NCBI GenBank assembly: GCA_041394245.1
Contig: JAWKIR010000003.1
Span: 186,001 to 250,000 of the forward strand
Origin: Acidimicrobiales bacterium
Lineage (GTDB): Bacteria; Actinomycetota; Acidimicrobiia; Acidimicrobiales; Aldehydirespiratoraceae
Direction: 5' to 3'
DNA length: 64,000 bases
A program made the translations under genes and the position numbers. Positions 25,832-33,265 of this stretch are shown here, one piece after another (within the stretch, counting starts at the first letter, position 1; each line of letters starts with the position of its first letter). Under the pieces are notes generated by a model, which saw only the letters and a list, made by a program, of their open reading frames with translations, ran no database searches and had not been told where the DNA came from.

Positions 25832-25914
25832 CCCCCCACCCAAAACGAAATCAAGGCGACTTCGCCCGCCATTCGCGGGTGAAGTCGCCTTGATTTGGTG
25901 TACTTGGGGGGGTC
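25829..25914. terminator. Bidirectional terminator hairpin between convergent genes
   Basis: The core inverted repeat at 25848-25896 has a perfect 16-bp stem (AAATCAAGGCGACTTC with its complement) extended by CCCG/CGGG around a CATT-type loop. It has A-rich sequence on the left and T-rich on the right, as expected for termination in both directions. An outer arm, TGACCCCCC at 25829 and GGGGGGTCA at 25906-25914, includes the stop codons of both flanking genes. Confidence 0.85.
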
Positions 25915-26926
25915 AGGCCAGGGCGCTGCAGATGGTGTTCGTCAACAGGGCGGCGACCACGTACGGGTCGGCGTTGGCGTTGGGGCGGCGATCCTCGATG
26001 TAGCCCTTGCCTTCCTTGGCGACCTGCCACGGAATGCGGATCGACGCACCGCGGTCGGACACGCCGTAGCTGAACTGGTCGTAGCGCTGGGTCTCGTGGG
26101 CGCCGGTGAGACGATCCTCGATGCCCGTGCCGTAGCCCTCGAGGTGACGGGCGGGGACACCCGGGGCACCCATGGCTTCACACGCCGCGATGATCGGGTC
26201 GTAGGACTCGCGCATCGCCTTGGTGCTGAAGTTCGTGTGCATGCCGGCACCGTTCCAGTCGCCCTTCATGGGCTTGGCCTCGATGCTGACCTCGACCTCG
26301 TACTTCTCGGCGAGACGGTAGAGGAGGTAGCGCGCGACCCACAGGTGGTCGCCGACCGTGACGGTGTCGACCGGACCGATCTGGAACTCCCACTGGCCGG
26401 GCATCACCTCGGCGTTGGTGCCGGAGATGGCGAGACCGGCATCGATGCAGGCCTGGGTGTGCTCCTCGATGAGCTCGCGACCGTGGATCTTCAGCGCACC
26501 CACACCGCAGTAGTAGGGGCCCTGCGGTGCCGGGAAGCCGTTGGGCGGGAAGCCCGCCGGCCAGCCGGTCTTCGGATTGATGAGGGTGTACTCCTGCTCG
26601 AGACCGAAGATCGGTTCCTGGTCGCCGTACTTCTCGTAGGCCTCCTGGGCGAGCGCCCGGGTGTTGGTCGGGTGCGGCGACATGTCGCCGGTCAGCAGCG
26701 TCTCGCACATGACGATGATGTTGTTGCCGCCACGAATCGGGTCGGGGCACTGGAACACCGGACTCAGCACGACGTCGGAGTTGTCGCCCGTCGCCTGGTT
26801 GGTGCTGGATCCGTCGTAACCCCAGATGCCGGGCGTATCACCGTCGGCGAGGATCTTGGTCTTGCCGCGAATCTCTCGTGTCGGCTCGGTGCCGTCGATC
26901 CACAGGTACTCAGCCTGGTAGGCCAT
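25913..26926 (-). CDS. glnII: Glutamine synthetase type II (GlnII, eukaryotic-like)
   Basis: The 337-residue length and wording are of GSII: YQAEYLWIDGTEPTREIRGK, IWGYDGSSTNQATGDNSDVV, EPIFGLEQEYTLINPKTGWP, AKPMKGDWNGAGMHTNFST and YGVSDRGASIRIP. It condenses ammonium and glutamate with ATP. GSII is found in Streptomyces, Frankia, rhizobia and some Acidimicrobiia. AAGAGGGGA precedes the ATG at 26926. It is divergent from the type I-like synthetase, with 199 bases between that contain a direct-repeat operator candidate. Confidence 0.94.
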   Translation of the reverse strand: MAYQAEYLWIDGTEPTREIRGKTKILADGDTPGIWGYDGSSTNQATGDNSDVVLSPVFQCPDPIRGGNNIIVMCETLLTGDMSPHPTNTRALAQEAYEKYGDQEPIFGLEQEYTLINPKTGWPAGFPPNGFPAPQGPYYCGVGALKIHGRELIEEHTQACIDAGLAISGTNAEVMPGQWEFQIGPVDTVTVGDHLWVARYLLYRLAEKYEVEVSIEAKPMKGDWNGAGMHTNFSTKAMRESYDPIIAACEAMGAPGVPARHLEGYGTGIEDRLTGAHETQRYDQFSYGVSDRGASIRIPWQVAKEGKGYIEDRRPNANADPYVVAALLTNTICSALA

Positions 26927-27020
26927 TTGGGTCCCCTCTTGAGGATGTCGTTGGAAGTGGCTCATTCTCGCGAGCCGAACGTCAGGGTTCCAATGCGGCA
27001 TTTCGCCTCCGTTGCTCAAT

Positions 27021-27039
27021 TGTGAACGGCGTGTGAACG
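27021..27039. promoter_or_regulatory. Candidate OmpR/PhoP/GlnR-type direct-repeat operator
   Basis: Two copies of TGTGAACG start at 27021 and 27032, exactly 11 bases apart. On the other strand they read CGTTCACA, close to the GTTCAC-type direct repeats bound by winged-helix OmpR-family regulators such as PhoP, whose sites repeat every 11 bases. The site lies between two divergent glutamine synthetase genes, next to a gene for a GlnR-like winged-helix protein. Confidence 0.45.
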
Positions 27040-27125
27040 AACCCCCGCGACCAGCGACGTCGAGCTTTTGGAGTGCCACAGTCGACACGGCAAGCTGTAG
27101 TCGGCCCATCGTCGGGAGCGAGAGC

Positions 27126-28463
27126 ATGGAACGCGAGCAGGAATACGTGCTGCGCACGGTCGAGGAGCGGGGTGTTCGCCTGATCCGTCTGTGGTTCACC
27201 GACGTCGTCGGCCATCTCAAGTCGGTCGCGATCACTCCCGCCGAACTCGACAACGCATTCTCCGAGGGCGTTCAGTTCGACGGCACGGCGATCGACGGAT
27301 TCTCGCGGGTCCATGAATCGGATGTTTTGGCCCGCCCCGATGCGACGTCGTTCGAGCTGCTGCCCTGGGCGAAAGAGGACGAGCCCTCGGCGCGGATGTT
27401 CTGCGACATCCAGAACCTCGACGAGACGCCGTTCGTCGGTGATCCCCGCCAGGTGCTGCGCCGCAACCTCGCCGAGGCCCGCACCCACGGCTACTCGTTC
27501 TTCGCGGCCCCCGAGGTCGAGTTCTTCTACTTCGCCTCCGGCGACCCGAGCCTGGGCAAGCCTCAGCCGCTCGACCGTGCGTCCTACTTCGACCTGACGA
27601 CGGCCGATGTCTCGAGCGACCTCCGCAAGCGCACCATCCACATGCTCGAAGGCATGGGGATCCCCGTCGAGTACTCGTTCCACGAGGACTCACCGAGCCA
27701 GCACGAGATCGACCTCCGCTACACCGAGGCGCTCGACGTCGCCGACAACGTCATGACCCTGCGTCTCGTCGTCAAGAAGATCGCGCTCGAGCGCGACTGC
27801 TACGCGACGTTCATGCCCAAACCGCTCAACGGCGTCCAGGGCTCGGGCATGCACACCCACCTCTCGTTGTTCAAGGACGGTCACAACGCCTTCCACGACG
27901 GCGACGACCCCTACGGCTGGTCAGGCACCGCTCGCCAGTTCACCGCCGGGATCCTGCGGCACGCCCGCGAGATCACGGCCGTCACCAACCAGCTGGTCAA
28001 CAGCTACAAGCGCATCGCCGAGACCTCCGAGGCGCCGCCCTACGTCGCCTGGGCCCGCAACAACCGCTCGGCCCTCGTGCGGGTGCCGGTGCGCAAGAAG
28101 GGCAAGCCGGAATCGGCCCGCATCGAGTACCGCGCCCCCGATCCCGCCTGCAATCCCTACCTCACGTTCTCGCTGCTGTTGGCGGCCGGCATGAAGGGGA
28201 TCTCGGAGGCCTACGAGCTGCCGCCCGAGATCAAGGTGAACCTGTTCGACCTGTCCGAGCACGAGCGACGCGAGCTCGGTGTCGAGCCGCTTCCCCGGTC
28301 GCTCGACGAAGCGCTCGACGTGATGGAGGGGTCCGAGTTGGTTCGTGCCACGCTCGGCGATCACATCTTCGAGTGGTTCCTGCGCAACAAGCGCAGCGAG
28401 TGGTCCGAGTACCAGTCGCAGGTCACGCCCTTCGAGCTGGAGCGCTACCTCCCGAGCACCTGA
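27126..28463 (+). CDS. Glutamine synthetase type I-like (GlnA2-like)
   Basis: The 445-residue protein has GSI motifs: VQFDGTAIDGFSRVHESDVL, FFAAPEVEFFYFASGDPSLG, NGVQGSGMHTHLSLFKDG, and WARNNRSALVRVP with EYRAPDPACNPYLTFSLLLA. No adenylylation-site tyrosine loop of the GlnA1 type is apparent, and the size fits actinobacterial GlnA2. Some paralogues in this subgroup act on polyamines or other amines, so glutamine synthesis is likely but not certain. GGGAGCGAG lies before the ATG. Its TGA overlaps the ATG of the GlnR-like gene (TGATG). Confidence 0.88.
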   Translation: MEREQEYVLRTVEERGVRLIRLWFTDVVGHLKSVAITPAELDNAFSEGVQFDGTAIDGFSRVHESDVLARPDATSFELLPWAKEDEPSARMFCDIQNLDETPFVGDPRQVLRRNLAEARTHGYSFFAAPEVEFFYFASGDPSLGKPQPLDRASYFDLTTADVSSDLRKRTIHMLEGMGIPVEYSFHEDSPSQHEIDLRYTEALDVADNVMTLRLVVKKIALERDCYATFMPKPLNGVQGSGMHTHLSLFKDGHNAFHDGDDPYGWSGTARQFTAGILRHAREITAVTNQLVNSYKRIAETSEAPPYVAWARNNRSALVRVPVRKKGKPESARIEYRAPDPACNPYLTFSLLLAAGMKGISEAYELPPEIKVNLFDLSEHERRELGVEPLPRSLDEALDVMEGSELVRATLGDHIFEWFLRNKRSEWSEYQSQVTPFELERYLPST

Positions 28464-29146
28464 TGGAACCACTTCTCGTCTATCCCGACCCGGTTCCCCC
28501 GGAACTCGCCCAGGCCCTCGACATCGGCGGCTGGGCCTGGAAGGCGGCGTCCGACATCGATGCCGCCCGACGCGACGAGCCGAACGACGGGTGGGTCGGC
28601 GCGATCGTCATGGCCACCGTCGTGTCCGATCTCGAGACCGCGACCCGCTTCTGCCGGGCGATCCGCAACGGCGACGTCAACGTCGAGTCGGTGCTGCTCC
28701 TCGTCAACGGTGGGCAGCTGATGGAGCTCGATCCCCGTGAGGACCTCTTCGACGACTTCTGCGTCCACCCGTTCCACCCCGTCGAGTTCGAGACCCGGCT
28801 CAAGCACGTGTTCCGACGCTCGGGCGGCAACGACGACATCGACCTGATCGAGTACGGGCCGCTGGCCATGAACCTCGAGACCTACCAGGCCGTCATCGAG
28901 GGCAAGCCGCTCGATCTGACCTACATGGAGTACGAGCTGCTGAAGTTCCTCGCCGCCCATCCGGGCAAGGTCTTCACCCGCGAGACGCTGCTCAACCGGG
29001 TGTGGGGCTACGACTACTACGGCGGCGCCCGCACCGTCGACGTCCATGTCCGGCGCCTACGCGCGAAGCTCGGCGAGGAACACGCCAACCTCATCCAGAC
29101 GATCCGCTCCGTCGGCTACTCCTTCGGTCGTTCCCGCTGGATGTGA
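28463..29146 (+). CDS. GlnR-like OmpR-family regulator with atypical receiver
   Basis: The 227-residue product has a strong C-terminal winged helix: DLTYMEYELLKFLAAHPGKV, FTRETLLNRVWGYDYYGGAR and TVDVHVRRLRAKLGEEHANL. The N-terminal half has receiver-like length but lacks the phosphorylation Asp (AIVMATVV where the acceptor strand should end) and the switch Lys (HPFHPVEF instead of KPF). This is the pattern of GlnR, the actinobacterial nitrogen regulator that works without phosphorylation. Coupling to a glutamine synthetase by TGATG supports the role. Identity with GlnR by orthology is inferred. Confidence 0.75.
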   Translation: MEPLLVYPDPVPPELAQALDIGGWAWKAASDIDAARRDEPNDGWVGAIVMATVVSDLETATRFCRAIRNGDVNVESVLLLVNGGQLMELDPREDLFDDFCVHPFHPVEFETRLKHVFRRSGGNDDIDLIEYGPLAMNLETYQAVIEGKPLDLTYMEYELLKFLAAHPGKVFTRETLLNRVWGYDYYGGARTVDVHVRRLRAKLGEEHANLIQTIRSVGYSFGRSRWM

Positions 29147-29165
29147 TGCGCCGCCGAGTCGCCGC

Positions 29166-29717
29166 TCACGGCGACAGGATGGAGCACAACGAATCGACGA
29201 GGTCGCGATAGTCGCGATCGGCGCGGTCGTCGTCGCCCGTCGCGTGCTCGACGACGACGAAACCGTGGATGGCACGACGAACGTTGCGCGCGGCGCGCCC
29301 CGCGCCCGGACCCGACAGGCCACGAGCCTCACTCAGCAACACGAACACCGCGTCGAGTTCGGCATTGGCTGCATCCATCGCGTCGTCGACCTCGACACTG
29401 CGCATCGTCGCCGTCATGCGGCCCGGGTGGCGGCGCGCGTATGCCCGGTACGCGTCGGCGACCGACCGGACCGCGTCATCTCCGGCGCGGCCGATCGCGG
29501 CATCGCGCACTTCCACCGTGAGGCGACGCGTCGCCTCGACCCCTGCGGCGTGGTGGAGGCCGGCGAGACCCGCGACATGGGTGTAGAGAGCCGACGGCCC
29601 CACACCGAGGTGGGTTGCCACTCGCGACAGCGTGAGGCCCTCGAATCCCTCGGCGTCGAGGATCGTCATCGCCGCCGCCATCAGGGACGGGTGGTCGATC
29701 GGTTCACGCCGGGCCAT
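29166..29717 (-). CDS. TetR-family transcriptional regulator
   Basis: The 183-residue product has an N-terminal TetR helix-turn-helix (LMAAAMTILDAEGFEGLTLS, RVATHLGVGPSALYTHVAGL) and a helical ligand-binding half with RRHPGRMTATMR and AIHGFVVVEHAT, resembling the WHG-type C-terminal domain. Probably a repressor answering to an unknown small molecule. It is divergent from hsp20, and the inverted repeat at 29753-29772 in the shared region is a candidate operator for it. Confidence 0.85.
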   Translation of the reverse strand: MARREPIDHPSLMAAAMTILDAEGFEGLTLSRVATHLGVGPSALYTHVAGLAGLHHAAGVEATRRLTVEVRDAAIGRAGDDAVRSVADAYRAYARRHPGRMTATMRSVEVDDAMDAANAELDAVFVLLSEARGLSGPGAGRAARNVRRAIHGFVVVEHATGDDDRADRDYRDLVDSLCSILSP

Positions 29718-29752
29718 CAGGCGAGGCTAGCAGTTTGTCCGAAAGTTCGTAT

Positions 29753-29772
29753 ACTTCAGGAATACTGAAAGT
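29753..29772. promoter_or_regulatory. Inverted repeat between TetR and hsp20 genes
   Basis: ACTTCAG, a 5-base spacer GAATA, then CTGAAAGT: a near-perfect dyad with one extra A in the right arm. TATACT at 29750-29755 overlaps its left edge and could be a -10 box. It lies 36 bases before the TetR start and about 46 before the hsp20 ATG, a suitable place for TetR control of both genes. It does not match the HAIR element of HspR. Confidence 0.4.
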
Positions 29773-29817
29773 GTTTCAGCCGTTGCACCCGGCACAGACA
29801 ACGAGAGGAGACTTCGG

Positions 29818-30249
29818 ATGCTTTTCAACAACGACCCCTTCCGCGACTTCGACACGGTGTTTCGCCGGGTCGGCACCACGGGCGCCACGCACCCGATGCC
29901 GATGGACGCGTACCGGCGCGGTGACGACGTGTGGGTGCATGTCGACCTCCCCGGTGTCGCCGCCGACAGCCTCGACATCAACGTCGAGCGCAACGTCCTG
30001 ACCATCAGCGCGGAACGCGACTGGGTACCGACGGAGGCCGACCGCCTCTACATGAGCGAGCGGGCCCGAGGGAAGTTCCACCGCCAGGTCCATCTCGGCG
30101 AGGGCCTCGCAGCCGAGCACATCGAGGCCGATCTCTCCGACGGCGTGCTCACGCTGCGAATCCCGGTGGCCGAGCGGGCCAAGCCCCGCAAGATCACGAT
30201 CAACACCAGCGGTGCCCCGGCGATCGAGGCGGAGTCCGCTCCCGCCTGA
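29818..30249 (+). CDS. Small heat-shock protein (Hsp20/alpha-crystallin)
   Basis: The 143-residue product has the alpha-crystallin domain: DVWVHVDLPGVAADSLDINV, NVLTISAERDW, RGKFHRQVHLGEGLAAEHIE and DGVLTLRIPVAE (the GVLT core). N-terminus starts MLFNNDPFRDFDTVFRR, like Hsp18-type proteins of actinobacteria. It acts as an ATP-independent holdase for unfolding proteins in the cytoplasm. AGGAG precedes the ATG. Confidence 0.93.
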   Translation: MLFNNDPFRDFDTVFRRVGTTGATHPMPMDAYRRGDDVWVHVDLPGVAADSLDINVERNVLTISAERDWVPTEADRLYMSERARGKFHRQVHLGEGLAAEHIEADLSDGVLTLRIPVAERAKPRKITINTSGAPAIEAESAPA

Positions 30250-30378
30250 TCCCGCCGCAGCCGGGGAGGGCCGGCCGCAGGACAGCGCAGGCCCGTGTCC
30301 GGTACGACCGAGTGACCGGGCATGGGCACTGCGCTCCTGAGCCACGAATCTCCCCCTGCCGCAGCATTTCTAGGCACG

Positions 30379-30394
30379 AAATGTCCGGACATTT
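30379..30394. promoter_or_regulatory. 16-bp perfect palindrome upstream of RND exporter
   Basis: AAATGTCCGGACATTT is identical to its reverse complement, centred 32 bases before the exporter ATG. A related half site CCGGACAT recurs just inside the coding start. The form is that of an operator for a dimeric repressor (for example TetR or MarR type) governing the exporter. No regulator gene lies directly beside it; the TetR gene is 660 bases away on the other side of hsp20. Confidence 0.45.
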
Positions 30395-30418
30395 ACCGGA
30401 TGCCTCTATCGTGGCTCC

Positions 30419-32680
30419 ATGAATCTGCCCCCGGCCGGACATGGACCCGCCCATCACCATCGCCCCGACACCACCATCGAGCGGATCTCGATGGCCCTCG
30501 TCGACCGGTCGATGCGCCACCCACGGCGCGTGCTCGCCATCGCCGCGATCGCGACGCTCGTGCTCGGCGGGCTCTTCGTACGCATCCGGATCGACACCGA
30601 CCCGGAGAACATGCTCTCCTCGGATGCACCGGTGCGGGTCCGCAATGCCGACCTGCGGGAGCAGTTCCAGACCGGCGAGATGCTGGTCGTCGGCGTGTTC
30701 GCCGACGAGTCGGTGGTCGCCCCCGACACGCTCGCCGCCGCGTTCGCGCTCCACGACGCGATCGCCACCACCGACGGTGTCGCCCCCGACACGATGATCA
30801 GCGTCCGCACCGCCCAGCCCGTCGGCGCCGCGCCGGCCGGCACGGCCGATGCCGATGCCCTGGCCGCGCGGATCGCCGGCGACCCGCTGCTCGGCGGCAA
30901 CGTCCTGTCCGATGACGGCGACACGCTCGCGTTCTTCATCCCTCTGGTGTCGAAGTCCGATGCGCAACCGGTCAGCGATGCGGTCGACGAACTGCTCGAC
31001 GCCGCACCGGCCCTCGCGGGATTCGAGCGCCACATCGCCGGACTCCCGCTCGCCCAGGAGGCCTTCGGCGACCAGATGTTCGTGCAGATGGCGCTGTTCG
31101 CCCCACTGGCCGGGTTGGCGATCTTCCTGCTGATGCTCGTGTTCTTCCGACGACTCGTCCTCGTCGGGCCGGCCATGCTGCTCGCCCTGCTCTCGGTCGT
31201 GTGGGCCATGGGACTGCTGATCGGCACCGGCAACAGCCTGCACATCATGAGCTCGATGATCCCGATCTTCCTGATGCCGGTCGCGATCCTCGACGCCATC
31301 CACGTGATCAGCGAGTTCTTCGATCGCTACGGCCGAGTCCGCGAGCGCCGCGAAGCGCTGCGGATCGTGTTCGACGAGCTCGCCGGGCCGATCGCGTTCA
31401 CGACCATCACCACGGTCGTCGGGTTCGGCGCCCTGGCGCTGACCCCGATCCCGCCGGTGCGGGTGTTCGGCATCTTCATCGCCGTCGGGGTGGTCTTCGC
31501 GTGGCTCGCGACCCTCACCGTGCTGCCGGCCGTTCTCATGCTGGTGAAGGAGTCCTCGATCGAGCGGGCGGTCGGCAATCGGGCTCCCGGCGACGGCCGA
31601 TTCGCCGCCGTGGTCCGCCGGCTTCCGCTCGGAGCGCTGCGCCACCGCGGACTCGTGCTCGCCGGCATCGCCGCCATCGCTGCGGTGTCCGTGCCCCTCA
31701 TCCTACAGATCGAGGTCAACGACAATCCGGTCAACTGGTTCCGTTCGGGCCACGAGGTCCGGGTCGCGAGCGAGCGGCTCAACGACGAGCTGCCCGGCAC
31801 CTTCGCCGCGAACCTCGTCCTGACCGCCGACGACCCCGCCGAGCTGACGTCACCGGAAACGCTCGCAACGGTTGCCGCGCTCCAATCGGAATGGGCCGGC
31901 GGCGACATCGTCGGCACGTCGGCGTCCTACGCGAACCTGCTCGGCGACGCGACCGGTGAGTCGGCCGATGCCGTGCTCGCCGCCGGCCGCGCCGAGTCCG
32001 CGCTGGTCGCCACCCTCATCACCGACGACGGGATGCACGCGAACATCCGCCTGCAGCTTCGCGACGGCGACAACCAGGCGATGCGATCGGTCGTCGACGC
32101 CACCGCCGAACAACTCGCCGTCCAACCGTTCCCCGCCGGGGTCACGGCCGAGTGGGCGGGCGAGACCTATCTCAACCTCGTGTGGCAGGACGAGATGGTG
32201 TCCGGAATGCTCGTCGGCTTCCTGGTGACCCTCGCGATCGTCACCGGCCTGCTGGTCCTGCTCTTCCGGTCGATCACCTGGGCACTCATCGGGATCGCAC
32301 CGGTGCTGTGGACGATCCTCGCCGTCTACGGCGCCATCGGGTTGGTCGGGAAGTCCTACGACATGCCCATCGCGGTGCTGTCCACCCTCGTGCTCGGCAT
32401 CGGCGTCGACTTCGCGATCCATTTCGTCGAACGGTTCCGCGAACTCCAGGCCGACCTGGGTGACGCCCGGCTCGCGATCGAGGCATTCGCGGAGGAACCG
32501 GCCCGCGCGCTGAGTCGCAACGCCGCCGTCATCGCCGTGGGGTTCACACCGCTGTTGCTGTCGTCGCTGACTCCCTACGTGATCGTCGGGTTCTTCCTCG
32601 CGTCGATCATCGGCCTCAGCTGGCTCGCGACCGTGGTCGCACTGCCGGCCCTGGTGGGCCGCAGAACTCAGCCCTTGTAG
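30419..32680 (+). CDS. RND/MMPL-type membrane exporter
   Basis: The 753-residue protein has the RND duplication: a first helix (VLAIAAIATLVLGGLF), a large outer loop, a helix bundle with LMLVFFRRLVLVGPAMLLAL and SMIPIFLMPVAILDAIHVIS, then a second half with helix, loop and bundle (VLSTLVLGIGVDFAIHFVER). The GxGVDF..H.. signature fits the MMPL/SSD group that moves lipids or hydrophobic compounds. Substrate unknown. ATG 30491 is an alternative start with GAGCGGA upstream. Its 3' end overlaps the small convergent membrane gene by 13 bases. Confidence 0.85.
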   Translation: MNLPPAGHGPAHHHRPDTTIERISMALVDRSMRHPRRVLAIAAIATLVLGGLFVRIRIDTDPENMLSSDAPVRVRNADLREQFQTGEMLVVGVFADESVVAPDTLAAAFALHDAIATTDGVAPDTMISVRTAQPVGAAPAGTADADALAARIAGDPLLGGNVLSDDGDTLAFFIPLVSKSDAQPVSDAVDELLDAAPALAGFERHIAGLPLAQEAFGDQMFVQMALFAPLAGLAIFLLMLVFFRRLVLVGPAMLLALLSVVWAMGLLIGTGNSLHIMSSMIPIFLMPVAILDAIHVISEFFDRYGRVRERREALRIVFDELAGPIAFTTITTVVGFGALALTPIPPVRVFGIFIAVGVVFAWLATLTVLPAVLMLVKESSIERAVGNRAPGDGRFAAVVRRLPLGALRHRGLVLAGIAAIAAVSVPLILQIEVNDNPVNWFRSGHEVRVASERLNDELPGTFAANLVLTADDPAELTSPETLATVAALQSEWAGGDIVGTSASYANLLGDATGESADAVLAAGRAESALVATLITDDGMHANIRLQLRDGDNQAMRSVVDATAEQLAVQPFPAGVTAEWAGETYLNLVWQDEMVSGMLVGFLVTLAIVTGLLVLLFRSITWALIGIAPVLWTILAVYGAIGLVGKSYDMPIAVLSTLVLGIGVDFAIHFVERFRELQADLGDARLAIEAFAEEPARALSRNAAVIAVGFTPLLLSSLTPYVIVGFFLASIIGLSWLATVVALPALVGRRTQPL

Positions 32681-32862
32681 GGGTTGGCGTCGGAGAGCGC
32701 GAGGTACTCGTTGGGATTGCCCTCGTCGTCGACATTGTCGAGGTCGCGGTCACGGCCGACCAGGCCACCCAGCGCTCCGGCGAGGCCGACCATGCTCATC
32801 AGGATGCCGACGGGCATCACGATGACGAGTACGACAACGAAAATGATCGCTCCGACGTCCAT
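32668..32862 (-). CDS. Small membrane protein (64 aa)
   Basis: The product is MDVGAIIFVVVLVIVMPVGI and a second short hydrophobic part (LMSMVGLAGALGGLVG), followed by an acidic tail with NVDDEGNPNEYLALSDANPY. It looks like a two-helix or long single-helix membrane protein with a cytoplasmic tail. Composition makes chance unlikely. It overlaps the 3' end of the RND gene by 13 bases. Function unknown. Confidence 0.6.
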   Translation of the reverse strand: MDVGAIIFVVVLVIVMPVGILMSMVGLAGALGGLVGRDRDLDNVDDEGNPNEYLALSDANPYKG

Positions 32863-32915
32863 GACCGGCAGTCTGCCAGACCGGCCCGCCCGCGGGCTAC
32901 ATCGGCACTCGGGGA

Positions 32916-33260
32916 TCAGACGGTCGCGATCGCTTCGATCTCGATCCTCGCGCCGAGGGGCAGAGCGGCGACCGCCACGGCGGAGCGGGCCGGCCGATGG
33001 TCGCCGAACTCCTCGACATAGATCTCGTTCATCTTCGCGTAGTCGCCCATGTCGGCCATGAAGACGGTCGTCTTGACGACATCGGCGAGCGACGCGCCGG
33101 CCGAGGACAGCACGGATCGCAGGTTGACGAACACCTGGCGCAGTTCCGCCTCGAGGCCGCCCTCGACGAGGCCATCGGCCGTGATGCCGATCTGGCCGGC
33201 GGTGAACAGGAGATCGCCTCCACGGACGATCGGCGTGTAGGGACCAACAGGAGTGCTCAT
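32916..33260 (-). CDS. RidA/YjgF family deaminase
   Basis: The 114-residue product shows the family pattern: VGPYTPIVRGGDLLFTAGQI, EAELRQVFVNLRSVLSSAGA, DVVKTTVFMADMGDYAKMNE and RPARSAVAVAALPLGARIEI. The Arg in RPARSAV is the conserved substrate-binding residue. RidA hydrolyses reactive enamine/imine intermediates to keto acids. It starts five bases after the end of the molybdenum hydroxylase-like gene, so the two form one transcript, hinting at a shared catabolic route. Confidence 0.92.
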   Translation of the reverse strand: MSTPVGPYTPIVRGGDLLFTAGQIGITADGLVEGGLEAELRQVFVNLRSVLSSAGASLADVVKTTVFMADMGDYAKMNEIYVEEFGDHRPARSAVAVAALPLGARIEIEAIATV

Positions 33261-33265
33261 GGTCG

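Noticed and set aside
29753..29772. HAIR or CIRCE element upstream of hsp20
   Set aside because: Arms ACTTCAG/CTGAAAGT with a 5-base spacer do not match HAIR (CTTGAGT-N7-ACTCAAG) or CIRCE (TTAGCACTC-N9).
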